From: Coprinus comatus
Lineage: Eukaryota > Basidiomycota > Agaricomycetes > Agaricales > Agaricaceae
Direction: 5' to 3'
DNA length: 58,933 bases
NCBI GenBank assembly: GCA_034638255.1
Contig: JAWPGT010000115.1
Location: 1 to 58,933 of the forward strand
This document shows positions 1 through 10,468 of this stretch, one piece after another (the first letter of the stretch is position 1; every line of letters begins with the position of its first letter). A model generated the notes under the pieces. That model was not told where the DNA came from. It searched no databases and worked only from the letters and a program-made list of their open reading frames with translations. The position numbers and the translations under genes were made by a program.

Positions 1-33
1 CCCCTAACCCCCTAACCCCCCTAACCCCCTAAG
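1..33. repeat. Telomeric repeat, chromosome end
   Basis: Four C-rich units each end in TAA, with 4, 5, 6 and 5 C residues. On the G-strand they read TTAGGGG to TTAGGGGGG, like the common fungal TTAGGG telomere but with extra, variable G. The C-rich strand lies 5' at the left edge, the orientation expected at the left end of a chromosome. Only about 33 bases are present, so the telomere is either truncated in the assembly or cut off by the window. Confidence 0.9.
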
Positions 34-1630
34 TTAACTCGTGAGGATAATCATTGGTAACACCCAGTCGTTTTGCTATCTCGATGAAGGAACTTTTGAA
101 AGTGGGAATACCAGCAGCTTCAAGGTCTGGGTGCTTGCGACGGATATGAGAGAAGGCTCGATCTCCAGTCAGCACCAGTTTGCATGTGACACAACAGAAC
201 ATCTTGAGAGTAGATTGAAAATGAAGGCCATACTGCGAAAGTTCTGCATCTTTGATGAGATCTGATGAGAGTGGAAGGTAGGAATTGGGAACATGTGATT
301 TTTCACTCTGCAAACGAGTTGGTTTCCTTCTTCAAGTATGATTTATATTAAGCGCACCTTTGTTAACAACTCGACAGCCCGAAAGTTGGCTATATTGGAT
401 GCACCAACGGTCTTGATAATTTCCTCGCCACTACTCTTTTCAACAATCGCCTCACCACTACTCTTTTCGATAATTTCCTCCCCACTGCTCTTCTCGACAG
501 CAGATTTACTACCAACAGCAGAACCATCCAAAGCAGTATCTGTGGTTTGCTTACTAGAACCTGAGCCTGATGGTTTATTGCCACAAATTCTTTCACTGTG
601 ACCGAAGATCACAGCAAATTCCTCCTCAGTGAACTTCTCAATGAAGTCACCCACATTGAAAAGTTCGTCGTCGTCGTCGTCGTCGTCAGGTCCAGCGTCA
701 TCTTCACTATCAGTGAAACACCCCAGAGGTGGCATCTGTATTGTGGGATGAAAGTTATTATTATTATTGCAGTAAAATGAACATGTAAAACAGCTTACCT
801 CTTCATAATCAGAGAGCGAAATAATAGACGTCGCCCGCTGACAACAAGTGAGTACATGTATGCAAAGATTCTTGTAGGAGTGACTTACGCCTTTGCCTTT
901 GCCTTTATCTTTGCTTTTGCCCTCATCTTTGCCTTCGTCTTTGCCTTCATCTTCACCCTCCTCTTTGCCTTCCTCTTTGCCTTTCGGAAGAAACGTTGGT
1001 GGTGATGCACTGACAGCCTTCAAAAAATGTTAAGTATTGGAAAATTCTGAATAACAACCGAATACTGACAGGACGAGAAAACATGCTTTCTTGATGCTTG
1101 AAATACCAGCTCGGTGGGGATGGTGTGGAAGTTAATAACTAAATAATTCATGATTAAATCAAACTCTTGATATGTGGGATGAAAAGACTTACAGTATGGG
1201 ATTCAACGTTGTTGTCTTCGCTAGCACTGTCTTCGCTATCACTCACATAATCTTCATCATCAGTACCGTTTGCAATGTAGCTATTTTCGGGAGAGAAGAT
1301 AATGGGAGGGGGGGTAGGAACGTCAAAGACCTATGGTTCGTTATGAATATGACAGTCATTGAGAACAGAGACAAAGGTACGCACTTCGGTGTCAACTGTC
1401 CACCGGCTACCAGTCTTGGCGTGCATACGGACGGTATCGAGGCTCTTGTATCCTGCAACACCACAACATCCAATGCCATCACAATGGCAGATGAAGAATC
1501 CTTCATCATTCTTCTGGACTCTAACAGAGCCATTGGCGAATGCAATGGTGGGGTTTTGAATACAGTTACGAGTGTGATAGTCGCGAACGCTACGAGATCC
1601 AAATTCCATGCCACAATGCCTGCAACGCAT
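29..1630 (-). CDS. Zinc-finger protein, 5' part of a telomere-linked helicase-type gene, ended by telomere
   Basis: Six exons can be read: 1630-1385, 1330-1193, 1017-889, 837-799, 735-358 and 307-29, with GT-AG introns and a constant frame (about 402 aa). The N-terminus has Cys3/Cys6 and His/Cys spacing of a C2H2/C2HC finger, with a second Cys/His cluster at about residues 50-75. A central acidic and Lys/Gly/Glu-rich linker follows, then a C-terminal CxxC-x11-HxxxxH finger. Such fingers are typical of OrsD/DUF3505-like regions found in front of subtelomeric RecQ-type helicases in Agaricomycetes (family assignment from recall). No helicase motif is present. Transcription runs toward the chromosome end and the stop codon (29-31) lies inside the first telomere unit. 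Exon structure is firm; the helicase link is inference. Confidence 0.6.
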
Positions 1631-1746
1631 TGTTGGAGTGAGAGGAGGTATGGAAATGAGAGGACGACGAAGGGTTTTTATACCCGTACAGCCAGTAAAC
1701 CACACCATATAAATTGATTCTTTTTGGTTAATGTGAGATGAATTTC

Positions 1747-2287
1747 TCCACGGTAAGAACACCGATGAATAACCAGCCACTATAGGGAAGATGAAACTCT
1801 ACGAATGGAGAGAACAAATGAAAATTACACACCCCATTTGTTTTCCTGAGAGTTGATTCGCTACCTGCTTGAAATTTTTCTTCCAAGCATTAACCTAACG
1901 AGAGTTTTTAGGACCTCTCCACGGTACGAATGCCGATGAATAACCAGCTAATACATAACTGGCCACTATAGGGAAGATGAAACTCTACGAATGTAGAGAA
2001 CGAATGAAAATTACACACCCCATTTGTTTTCCTGAGAGTTGATTCGCTACCTGCTTGAAATTTATTCTTCCAAGCATTAACCTAACGAAAGTATTTGGGT
2101 CCTCTCCACAGTATGAACGCCGATGAATAACCAGCTAATGCATAACTGGCCACTATAGGGAAGATGAAACTCTACGAATGGAGAGAACGAATAAAAATCA
2201 CACACCCTATTTCTTTTCCTGTGAGTTGATTCGCTACCCACTTGAAATTTTTTCTTCCAAGAGTTCACCTAACGAAAGTATTTCGTG
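1747..2287. repeat. Subtelomeric tandem repeat, ~186-base unit, three copies
   Basis: Three head-to-tail copies share blocks such as TATAGGGAAGATGAAACTC (starting 1781, 1967 and 2154) and CCAAGCATTAACCTAACG. Spacing is 186 and 187 bases. The first copy lacks a short block around TAATACATAACTGG that the other two have. No credible coding frame runs through it. Confidence 0.85.
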
Positions 2288-3040
2288 AAGGTATATCAAT
2301 CCACAAGAAGAATAGTGGCGAAACAGATGACAAGTAAGAATGGAGACAGCCTAACATGGTGTTCGTGTAAGTGACTACAGTAACATTTGGTGACTGCATG
2401 CATAAGGGGACTTACAAATGGGATAATATGTGCGTATATGGGGTGAAACATGAGAGAAGCTTGCTCGCCATGACACTCTTCATGGTAAAAGCCAACGACG
2501 ATATGGGTTAAAGCAAGGTTAAACGTTAAAGTGTGACGCAAATCAAACATACGGTCACGTGTATCTGGATCTTATTGTTGGACATCACTAGGCCGAGACT
2601 CGGTACCAATCAAGTTTTAACTTTTGCAGGGTTATTCTACTGAAATGGCTGTAGGAATGACTGTTGTTGTAGAACGAACATGACAAAACATACGTGGAGC
2701 GAAAATTGACCATTCAATCTAAGTTTCTTTCCTCAGGAATGGTGTCTATCCTTCAGAAAGAAAAAAAAGAAGATAACTTCATCAGCATTTCCAGCATGTC
2801 CTTAGTAGTACTCAGTATAGCTTGGGTAGCTTAGTATACTTACTGATACTTACTGATACTTAGATTTATGTTCCCAGATTTGGACTTCACGAAAAATCGC
2901 AAAATCGGACTGTCACATGATCACTCTCACCATCACATGTGACAGGATACGTTGCATCAGCAATGCAACCTCACGAAGGTCACAACTTCTACTCACTCAC
3001 TGCCGACTCTGAGTAATGTCACCACTGCACTCTCATTCCT
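2288..3040. other. Non-coding spacer between satellites
   Basis: I see no gene. Reading frames are short with no splice pattern or domain. A near-duplicated TTACTGATACTTACTGATACT run lies at about 2840-2862. Confidence 0.5.
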
Positions 3041-4130
3041 TGATGAAACTCTACGCGTTGGAGCTCGTTGGAACCGTCTCGACATTATGCATTGAATGAG
3101 TCTATGTACGCGTGATATGGTGGGGTTTTCATTATTCTTATAAGGTATGTCAATTTCGACTATTTTCCATGTATTGGGCTCATATAATCGCGTATTGGCG
3201 CGTTCTTAGGCTCTCCAGGACGGCCTCAATACTCCGCTTCAAACAAGCCTACATACACGCGTCCCGATGCAGTAGCCATGCTATAACATTAGTTTTACTG
3301 CTGGTGTGTCATTACTTGCTGTTTTTCTTCTGTATCACTCATTTTTCTACACACAGGAACATTTCTAGGCTCTCCAAAACCTTCTCGACGTGTACTATAG
3401 GATAGGAGGGTTAGGTGATGATGTGGTATGGTGTATACCCCACGAAGGGGGGTTTCTTCCTTGGTGAGTCATTATCTGTCTCAAGGGAAGTATTTTACTC
3501 ATTTCTCACTCCCTCCTGCACTCCATGGCACATTCTTAGGCTCGTCTAACCTACGCGTACCACCTCTATGACATCTCCAACTTGTAAACGATATGGAGAA
3601 GTTCTGGATATGTAGTGACCTTATCTTCTAAGGTCTATCTTGTGAGTATACTGTTCACTCTACAACTACTAACACAGTCATTTTCGCACCATACACCACA
3701 TTCTTAGGCTTGTTGGAACCGCATCGAAAAGGCAAATCGATAGAGGGTAGTACGGTGTGGTATGGTGGGGTATTCATTGGTGAAAAGTATGTTCTCTAAC
3801 TTTTACACCAATCCTGTTATTCTACTGATATCTCACTCCCTCCTGCACTACATCACATGCTTTCAGGCTCGTTTACACCACACGTACATTCTCTGTTCCA
3901 CCCCTGATTTGTACACACTATGGAGGACTGCTGGAGTTGTAGTGACCTATCTTCTGGTAAGTTCTTATTCAATCTAACACCTGTTTCGATACTCAATCCT
4001 TATCGGAATCTTATGTTCTTAGCATCGTTCAAACCGTCTCGACGGCGCCGTTGGAACGCACCTACCCACGTAACGTTCCGATCAATACTCGTATCGCAAT
4101 GTCCAGTTCTTTATTCTCCCAAGTAAGTTC
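3040..4130. repeat. Diverged satellite, ~160-170-base unit, about seven copies
   Basis: A degenerate core, CATTCTTAGGCTCGTTGGAACC, followed by CTCGACG-like and TATGGTGGGGTATTCATT-like blocks, recurs at about 3060, 3205, 3365, 3535, 3703, 3862 and 4018. Copies differ by many substitutions and small indels, so this is older than the 186-base array beside it. Short open frames here are incidental. Confidence 0.65.
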
Positions 4131-4782
4131 TCCTATTATGAATATATTCTTGTAATTTTTTATCTTTATTTCGGTACATTACTGTAGTATACACTACTAT
4201 TATGCTGTATACAATCACTCTTGTATTTTTGTACATTACTGTCTCCCTTCTGATAATATAATTCAGTTGATATACATTTACATGCATTTGAGACACTCTA
4301 GGAGTCCTTGAAATTTCGCTTTTTATATATATATATATATTCTGATATACCTGATTTATAAGCTTGAGAAAGTATTTTCAAAGGCAGTACAAGTAGATAT
4401 AAGGTAAAACTAAGTAGAATTAAGTGTGACTAACCAGGACCCCCTGCTTAGAATAGCTTGGAATCGACTTCTCAAGCATGACTAAGTAATTCCAAGGAGA
4501 AAATAAAAATTCTTTTACATTCTTGATATATCCTTGGTCATCCTTGGAAATGTTTTCAAGGAGGTTTAAGGAGGTTTAAGCTTGGCCAAGGAGATGCGCG
4601 TTTTGCTGATGTTGTTCACATTGGGAAAACAGCAATTGAGAAAGTCATGTATATTAAAATAAAACTGTTCTATCACCTGTTTTTTCTGAAACCATGACCA
4701 TTGTTTGTAATGATGGAATACATTACTTTCGAAAAATATATTAAATAAAAAGATCAGAAATAATGTAAGTGTCATAAACAGC
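4131..4782. other. AT-rich spacer with a TA microsatellite
   Basis: No gene is recognised. A short (TA)n run sits at about 4324-4341. Between 4420 and 4590 there are several CTTGG/CCAAGG-containing short repeats with no larger structure. Confidence 0.45.
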
Positions 4783-5457
4783 TCAAGTCCTCAAATTTGT
4801 AAGCTGAAAAGTTAACAAAACTGTATTAAGTGTAATAAGAGTTAACGCATGACCAGACTCCTTGTAGCGAAGTGATATTGGTACAAACTCAAGCTCATCA
4901 AGGATCTCTAGTTTATGCTGAATCAACCATTCAACAATGTCAAAACTGGAGTTGAGTAGATCGTTGTAAGAAATTTCATGCTCATCTGTCGAGTGCTGAT
5001 CAGAGAGGACAAGATGACCTAGATGACAATCTCCTCCTTTTACACATTCAAGATTATGTACCATAAACCGATTAACATCATATGGTGAGTGGAATGCATT
5101 ATCACTGAGGTAATCCATTGGAAGAGGGATCCTGTTTCCAAGCTTTAGCATCATTTCACGATGCAAGCTACTTCTGAGGATATCATGGAACTCAGCTTTG
5201 CGTTCAGTCATCTTGGTGAACTCATCTGGATTACCAATAACCCAATCATCCAGTTCCTCATTACAACTTCCGTCCAATGGTCCCATAGCAAATAAACCAA
5301 GGTGATTTCCTTCACTCATTGCCGCTAGTTTGGTCTCCACTGGTCCGCCAATTCCCATAGTCCTCAGATTAATGGGTGGACACTTATTAGTCCTTTCAGG
5401 ACAATCTTTAAAAAGATGATCCTTTGATTCACACTGGAAGCAGTGACTGTTACGGTT
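4783..5457 (-). pseudogene. CCHC zinc-knuckle ORF, retroelement gag-like fragment
   Basis: The frame is open from just after a stop at 5458-5460 to a stop at 4783. Near its 5' end it encodes CFQCESKDHLFKDC, an exact C-x2-C-x4-H-x4-C knuckle of the kind carried by retroelement Gag and Gag-derived proteins. The remaining about 200 residues are acidic and not recognised. There is no ATG before the knuckle, so this is a 5'-truncated piece. Its upstream edge coincides with the terminus of an LTR-like sequence beginning TGTTACGG at 5447, suggesting interruption by, or origin from, an element. An alternative is a host zinc-knuckle gene exon. Confidence 0.45.
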
Positions 5458-5757
5458 TCATATTTATCACAACTAATCATTAGAACTAATGATGGACAAT
5501 AGTGTACTTTCTCTTCTATCTGTTTTACATAGCCTTGGACTAATGTTTTGTATAGCCTCAGACTAGTACTTTCTACGGACTTCCACTTGTCATTTCACTC
5601 ACTGTTTCAGCTGTAGATAGTTTCACTCTCCTGTCTCACATGTATCAAGCATAGCCTACAACCTGTACTCATAGTTGTATAAATACATGGACAGTGACAG
5701 AGATTAAGCTTCAGCTTAATACTCTCTTGTTTGTTCTCTATCTCATTCATCGCCCTC
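5447..5757 (+). mobile_element. Possible LTR of a copia-type element
   Basis: The segment begins TGTTACGG, contains a TATA-like box (GTATAAATACATGG, about 5677) and ends near CCCTCA. It is followed by TTGATACCTAGAACC, which resembles a decayed initiator-Met tRNA primer site (TTGGTATCAGAGC class). I cannot find a second copy or a target duplication, so both limits are tentative. Confidence 0.3.
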
Positions 5758-5759
5758 AA

Positions 5760-6386
5760 CTTGATACCTAGAACCGGAGTCAGCTCTAACTCTTGCACGA
5801 ACGGCTTACTAGTAAGGAACACCTGTGATCTACAGTCTGAGTACTGTGGAGGTTGTCCCCTGAAAGTAGTCTCAGTCTGAGTAGACGTTCTCTTCCTACG
5901 AGCACCTTGAAGAGGTCCATTGTAACATTGTCTATACCAAAATGGAGGTATAGGCAAGTTTACAACACAATACCTGATAAGAATACAAATGAAGTAACTA
6001 TAAGTAGAAATGAGTTATAAGAACAAAGGAAAGAGTTTAATGGTAACTAACCTCAGTATCACAAAGACCAGCAAATACTGAGGTTTACATGGTATCTACT
6101 CTCTCATTATAAGTCATGAAGAACAAGACAGTCTGATAAGAAATAAAACACATATTATCATATAAAGGTCAACTTAGCTTTAAAGAAGTTTAATAAGCAG
6201 AAAAGAAAGAAAATCATGGTCTCAGATATGCTCAGTCATTGTGGTCCAAACACCATTTGCACCCCCTGACTTGACACATGTTTGCACAACAAAGATCCAA
6301 CTCCAACACAACAGTCAGATAAGGAGAACCAAATCCCACCAACAGTCCAGCCAACAGATGATGTTAGGGTCAGCACAGTCTGCAAC
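5760..6386. other. Region without a recognisable gene
   Basis: A 116-residue minus-strand frame (5607-5957) crosses the putative LTR boundary and shows no domain. A second LTR-like end, CCGTCACACATTGG, occurs at 6670-6683, beyond the minisatellites. The whole 5.4-6.7 kb stretch may therefore be one decayed element. Confidence 0.35.
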
Positions 6387-6488
6387 GTATCGCTGCGACG
6401 TATCGCTGCGACGTATCGCTGCGACATATCACTGCGACGTATTGCTGCGACATATTGCTGCAACGTATAGCTGCGACATATAACTGCT
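6387..6488. repeat. 13-base minisatellite, about eight copies
   Basis: The unit is CGTATCGCTGCGA. The first three copies are perfect; later ones diverge mostly by C-to-T or G-to-A changes (CATATCACTGCGA, CATATTGCTGCAA and so on). The array translates as a repetitive peptide in several frames but has no gene context. Confidence 0.85.
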
Positions 6489-6571
6489 AACAGTAGTATA
6501 TACTGAATTAACAGTAGTATACACTGAATTAACAGTAGTATACACTGAATTAACAGTAGTATATATTAAAC
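6489..6571. repeat. 21-base minisatellite, four copies
   Basis: Four head-to-tail copies of a 21-base unit starting AACAGTAGTATACACTG abut the 13-base array with no spacer. The two middle copies are identical. Confidence 0.85.
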
Positions 6572-6847
6572 TGGCTAAAATCAATAATAATTCTGAATAT
6601 ACCACTATAGAAGTACAAGGGACAATACTATTAGATAATTAGGAGGATAGTGACATATATCCTGACGACCCCGTCACACATTGGAATTGATATCCTTAAC
6701 ATTTATATTGATAGACTAACTTATGGTCATTACACTCATCAATATTCAATAATGAAGCCTTAGTTTATTCTTTTTAAGTACGCTTTATCATACAAAAACT
6801 GCTTCATCAATTCGTAATCCATATCCACCCCCTAAGAAATCTAAATC

Positions 6848-9431
6848 TTAAATAGTATACCTGAACTCCGGCGCACGATCACCCATCTCTCTAAGTTCCT
6901 GATCAGTATATTTATTCTTCTCTCCATTTTCCAATGCCTTTTTGATAACTTCGTCCTTGATTTGTTGATTCTCGTGTAAAGGATAACAGCAAGTGGGAGG
7001 CATATGAATCCAATTCCAACAAACATAAGTTCAATGGCATCTAAAGTAAAAACAAATAGAACATGTGAGTGGTCTTTGCGAATATGTATAGAAGAAGCGA
7101 TAGCCTTATACGTACGTCCAATAATATACCTCGGTGAATCTTGGGCACGATAGATATTCGCAGCAATAGCCCCGCTGAAATTACCAATGCCGATTTGAAC
7201 GGCCATACCGATTCCACGCTTATATTGTCCAGCCAAGTTATTTCCGAGCCTACAATGCAACACATTAAAGATAGTATAAGTATAAGAAAGAGAGATATGA
7301 CTGACCAAGCGACAATGCCAGGGAATGCAGAATAACTTCCCATCACAACAAAGAATGTGCCGAAATACTTCACACCAGTAGGTGAAGCTGAAATGTTGAT
7401 GGAGAAACCAATGCAGCAGAGGACTAAGCCAGCAAAGATGAATGGCGAACGCATTTTTATCTTGTCGGAATACCAGGCAAAGGCGTAGAGAAGCATTGCT
7501 ACGAAGATTTAAGTTAAATTCGACATCAAATAAACATCACTTACTGGCAGCAACATAAGGTGGTACGGTGAGTAGTTGACTGATTGCAGGGCTATATCCG
7601 AAGCTAGACGGGATTTTAACTTGGATACGTAAATGTCATTGGAACAAACAAGACTTACGAGTTGATGATGGAGCTGTTATGGGATGATCAATAATCCAAA
7701 TTGTGGACTCTACATGAATTATTTGGACTTACGGCAAGAAAAGTGTGATACCATACACTGAATAACTAGTCATTAGAAACTATTCCACAATACAATCTCG
7801 AAGAGCGGACAACTTACGAGGAGCAATGATTGACATGTAAATCAATACATGCAACCAGACTTGCCAGTCAAGCATAGCCATTCTCAGATGACGCCATTCG
7901 AAATGTTCTTCTTCTCCAACAGATGAGTTGTCATATTCTGGTAAAGTATTCAGTTCAAGCGACTGTGATACTATATTACACATGAGAAACTTACTTTTTC
8001 TGTGAATAATGAATGCACGTTCCTCATTGGTAAGGAATTTGGCGGTATCAGGGAAATCAATCAAAACTAAACGAATATGTCATCAGTTGTAATAAGTTAT
8101 GGAATGAAGACAACGAACGGAATAAAGCGACTACTCCGACAATGACTGTTCCCAGACCTTCAAGAATCTAAAATGGAATAGTGAACAAGGGATGGATTAG
8201 CGAGAATTCATAATGAACGTACAAAGATCCAAGACCATCCCAATTTACCACCAGTTCCACTCATATGACCGATGCCAAATGCCAAAAGTCCTGAGAATGC
8301 ACCCGCTAACGATGCAGATCCAAAGAATAGTCCGATACGGAACTGAAGCATATGCCGAGGATACCATATTGACAGACTATATAGTTATTGTTGAGGGAAT
8401 GTCTTGTTGATAAAGTGACAAGGAGACGTACTAATAGACAACACCTGGGAACAAACCTGCTTCTGCGATACCGAGCAAGATACGGAGACCCACAAGTTGA
8501 GGGTAGCTATATGGAGATTGGGGTTGGTCGATTGATTGTTCCTAAACATGACATTGAGTACTCACGTTCTCACAACTCCCATGAGAGTCCTGAGGTATTA
8601 TTGAATCAACACTCCACCCATCCAATAGCCGTGGAATACACAATATAAATAGACATACATGATTGCACCCCAAACTATCTGAGCCACGGGGAGGTCCGTC
8701 AGCATCGGAGCTCCAGATAGGAACAGGAACTACTCACCGTAATACCTGGAAGCCATCTTCACAGAGAAGGTTGAAGAGAATAAGACTTCGTATCGCAACA
8801 TGCTAAGGAACATACCTCGAAGGTCTGAAACGTTTAAGGACGAGACTATGTAGGGTGAGTATGCCATGATTTGAATATTGGGGTTGGAAAAGAAACATAC
8901 TTTGCAGGACATTCGAAAATGCAATATGGCTATTGGCATGTGAGGACTGACCACACCAGTATCCAAAAGCGACATACGTACAATGAAGAACATAGTCTGC
9001 AAGAGTTCATTAGTTGTAGGCTACATCATAGAATCAACTACGCACGAGGGCAATATTGTACTGATTTCCGGTCATGTTTAGCTCAGTTACCAAGCCTTGT
9101 AGCCTTGCATTACCTAGTAGGTGCGTGTCAACTCATGCTTCCATTTGAGAATAAGCAACTATACCGATGTTTCCTATCATATCATTCATTAATCATTTGG
9201 TGTGATTGATCGAGCATAACACGCACCTCGATCCAAGAAAGACATTAGATACATGACTGCCAAGATCGGCATTAATTTGTTATCAACCTTCCTCCATACT
9301 CTCTTCTCCTCTTCTGCAGAATAGGTAGGGACTGGAGCGTCAGCAACCTTTGCGACAGAGCTAGCGACCTCATTCTGGGAGTCAATTTGTCGTTTCTCGT
9401 CGTTGGAGTATTCCGGTTCCTTGACAGACAT
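6848..9431 (-). CDS. MFS transporter, anion:cation symporter (Dal5/Tna1-like) type
   Basis: A multi-exon gene starts at 9431. After a hydrophilic N-terminus it encodes WRKVDNKLMPILAVMYLMSF followed by LDRG, then GNARLQGLVTELNMTGNQYN in the next exon. These are hallmarks of the allantoate/nicotinate-type (ACS) branch of the major facilitator superfamily. Later exons give FECPA, GLRILLGIAEAGLFPGVVYY, the central-loop DFPDTAKFLTNEERAFI, YAFAWYSDKIKMRSPFI and a C-terminal ELREMGDRAPEFRY ending at 6848. About twelve transmembrane segments and about 500 residues are expected. It probably moves an organic anion across the plasma membrane; the substrate cannot be read. A one-base frame break lies at the AAA run 6961-6963. 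A divergent G-domain gene lies about 1 kb upstream. Confidence 0.8.
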
Positions 9432-10468
9432 CGCAGGGATAAGGGGAAGAGGTTAGATGTCAGAATTAACATGGATGGAATTTATAGGGAAATAGAACCC
9501 ATTGTTTCTCGTGGAATCCATACGGAATGACTTGTGGTCCGAATGGGGTCCGGCTAGCGCTTAAGCGAGCCCCGCAAAGTGGGGAAGTGTGAATTTCCCC
9601 ACGGAGGTTGATAATACCAGGTGATGCACTGCGAAACGTCGAGTATTGTTGGACGGGTGAACGTAACTCCAGCCCGATGAAATTATAAGTGATTGGCGAG
9701 AACCGCGTGGAGCGAACAACATAATTAAAAACAGCTGACTCTTGAGTCCTGTGGACCAGAAAGAGGGGGATATTTTGAGATATTGATTCCATATTTCCAA
9801 AGCGCTGGAAAATATGGATTCCATGTGTGAAATGTTCCAGTCCAAGTGATCGTAATGACAAGGCAACTCAAGCCAAACAAGCGCAAGCTGCGACCTTTGT
9901 CAGCACAACATAGAATGTGACTGCTATGATCAGTAGTAACCGTAACATAGAACTATATGCAGGCCATATTGCATGTGCTGGACATGAGGCTCAGTCGTAT
10001 ACAAACTTGTATTCTTACAACGGCTTGCTTGGACTATTGTTACTCGTTACATCCTCAGACCTCGCACAAGTAGTACAACTCCAAATTCTACAATGCTAAA
10101 GTCCACAAAGTCCACAGGTGTATTGAACACCATTTCTAGTAAGTGCAATTCGAAGAGATAACTTCTTTCGCTAAATGTTGCCGCTATTTATCCAGCGAGA
10201 CTTGGTACGCAAGGTTGTGGCATCCCTTGCTTGCTGTCCAGGACCATGAACCCTAATCCCCACAAATCCATATAGGATCCGAAAATGACAATATTTCTCG
10301 TCAGTCAACGGAAAGGTACTTGAGTCGATTGTCATTATTGGTTATCTTTCAAACCACTCTTTGTAGCCCAAATGCACTACGAAAGTTGTTCGGCAGTCCA
10401 GTACGATTCACTGATTTCATCCTTACCTTGCCATCAACCTATAACGTGAATGCCTGTAGCGGGCTATA
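9432..10468. promoter_or_regulatory. Divergent intergenic region between transporter and G-domain gene
   Basis: About 1 kb separates the two divergent start codons. The minus-strand frames between 9466 and 9866 show no domain. No TATA box or repeat stands out, though both promoters must lie here. Confidence 0.4.

Noticed and set aside
343..601. Plus-strand frame rich in Ser/Leu (ISSPLLFST repeats)
   Set aside because: It is the antisense shadow of the Glu/Lys/Ser-repeat exon of the minus-strand zinc-finger gene.
4320..4341. TA microsatellite
   Set aside because: An ordinary short dinucleotide run with no context beyond AT-rich spacer.
9466..9866. Two overlapping minus-strand frames upstream of the MFS gene
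   Set aside because: No domain, no splice continuity with the transporter, and located in the divergent promoter region.
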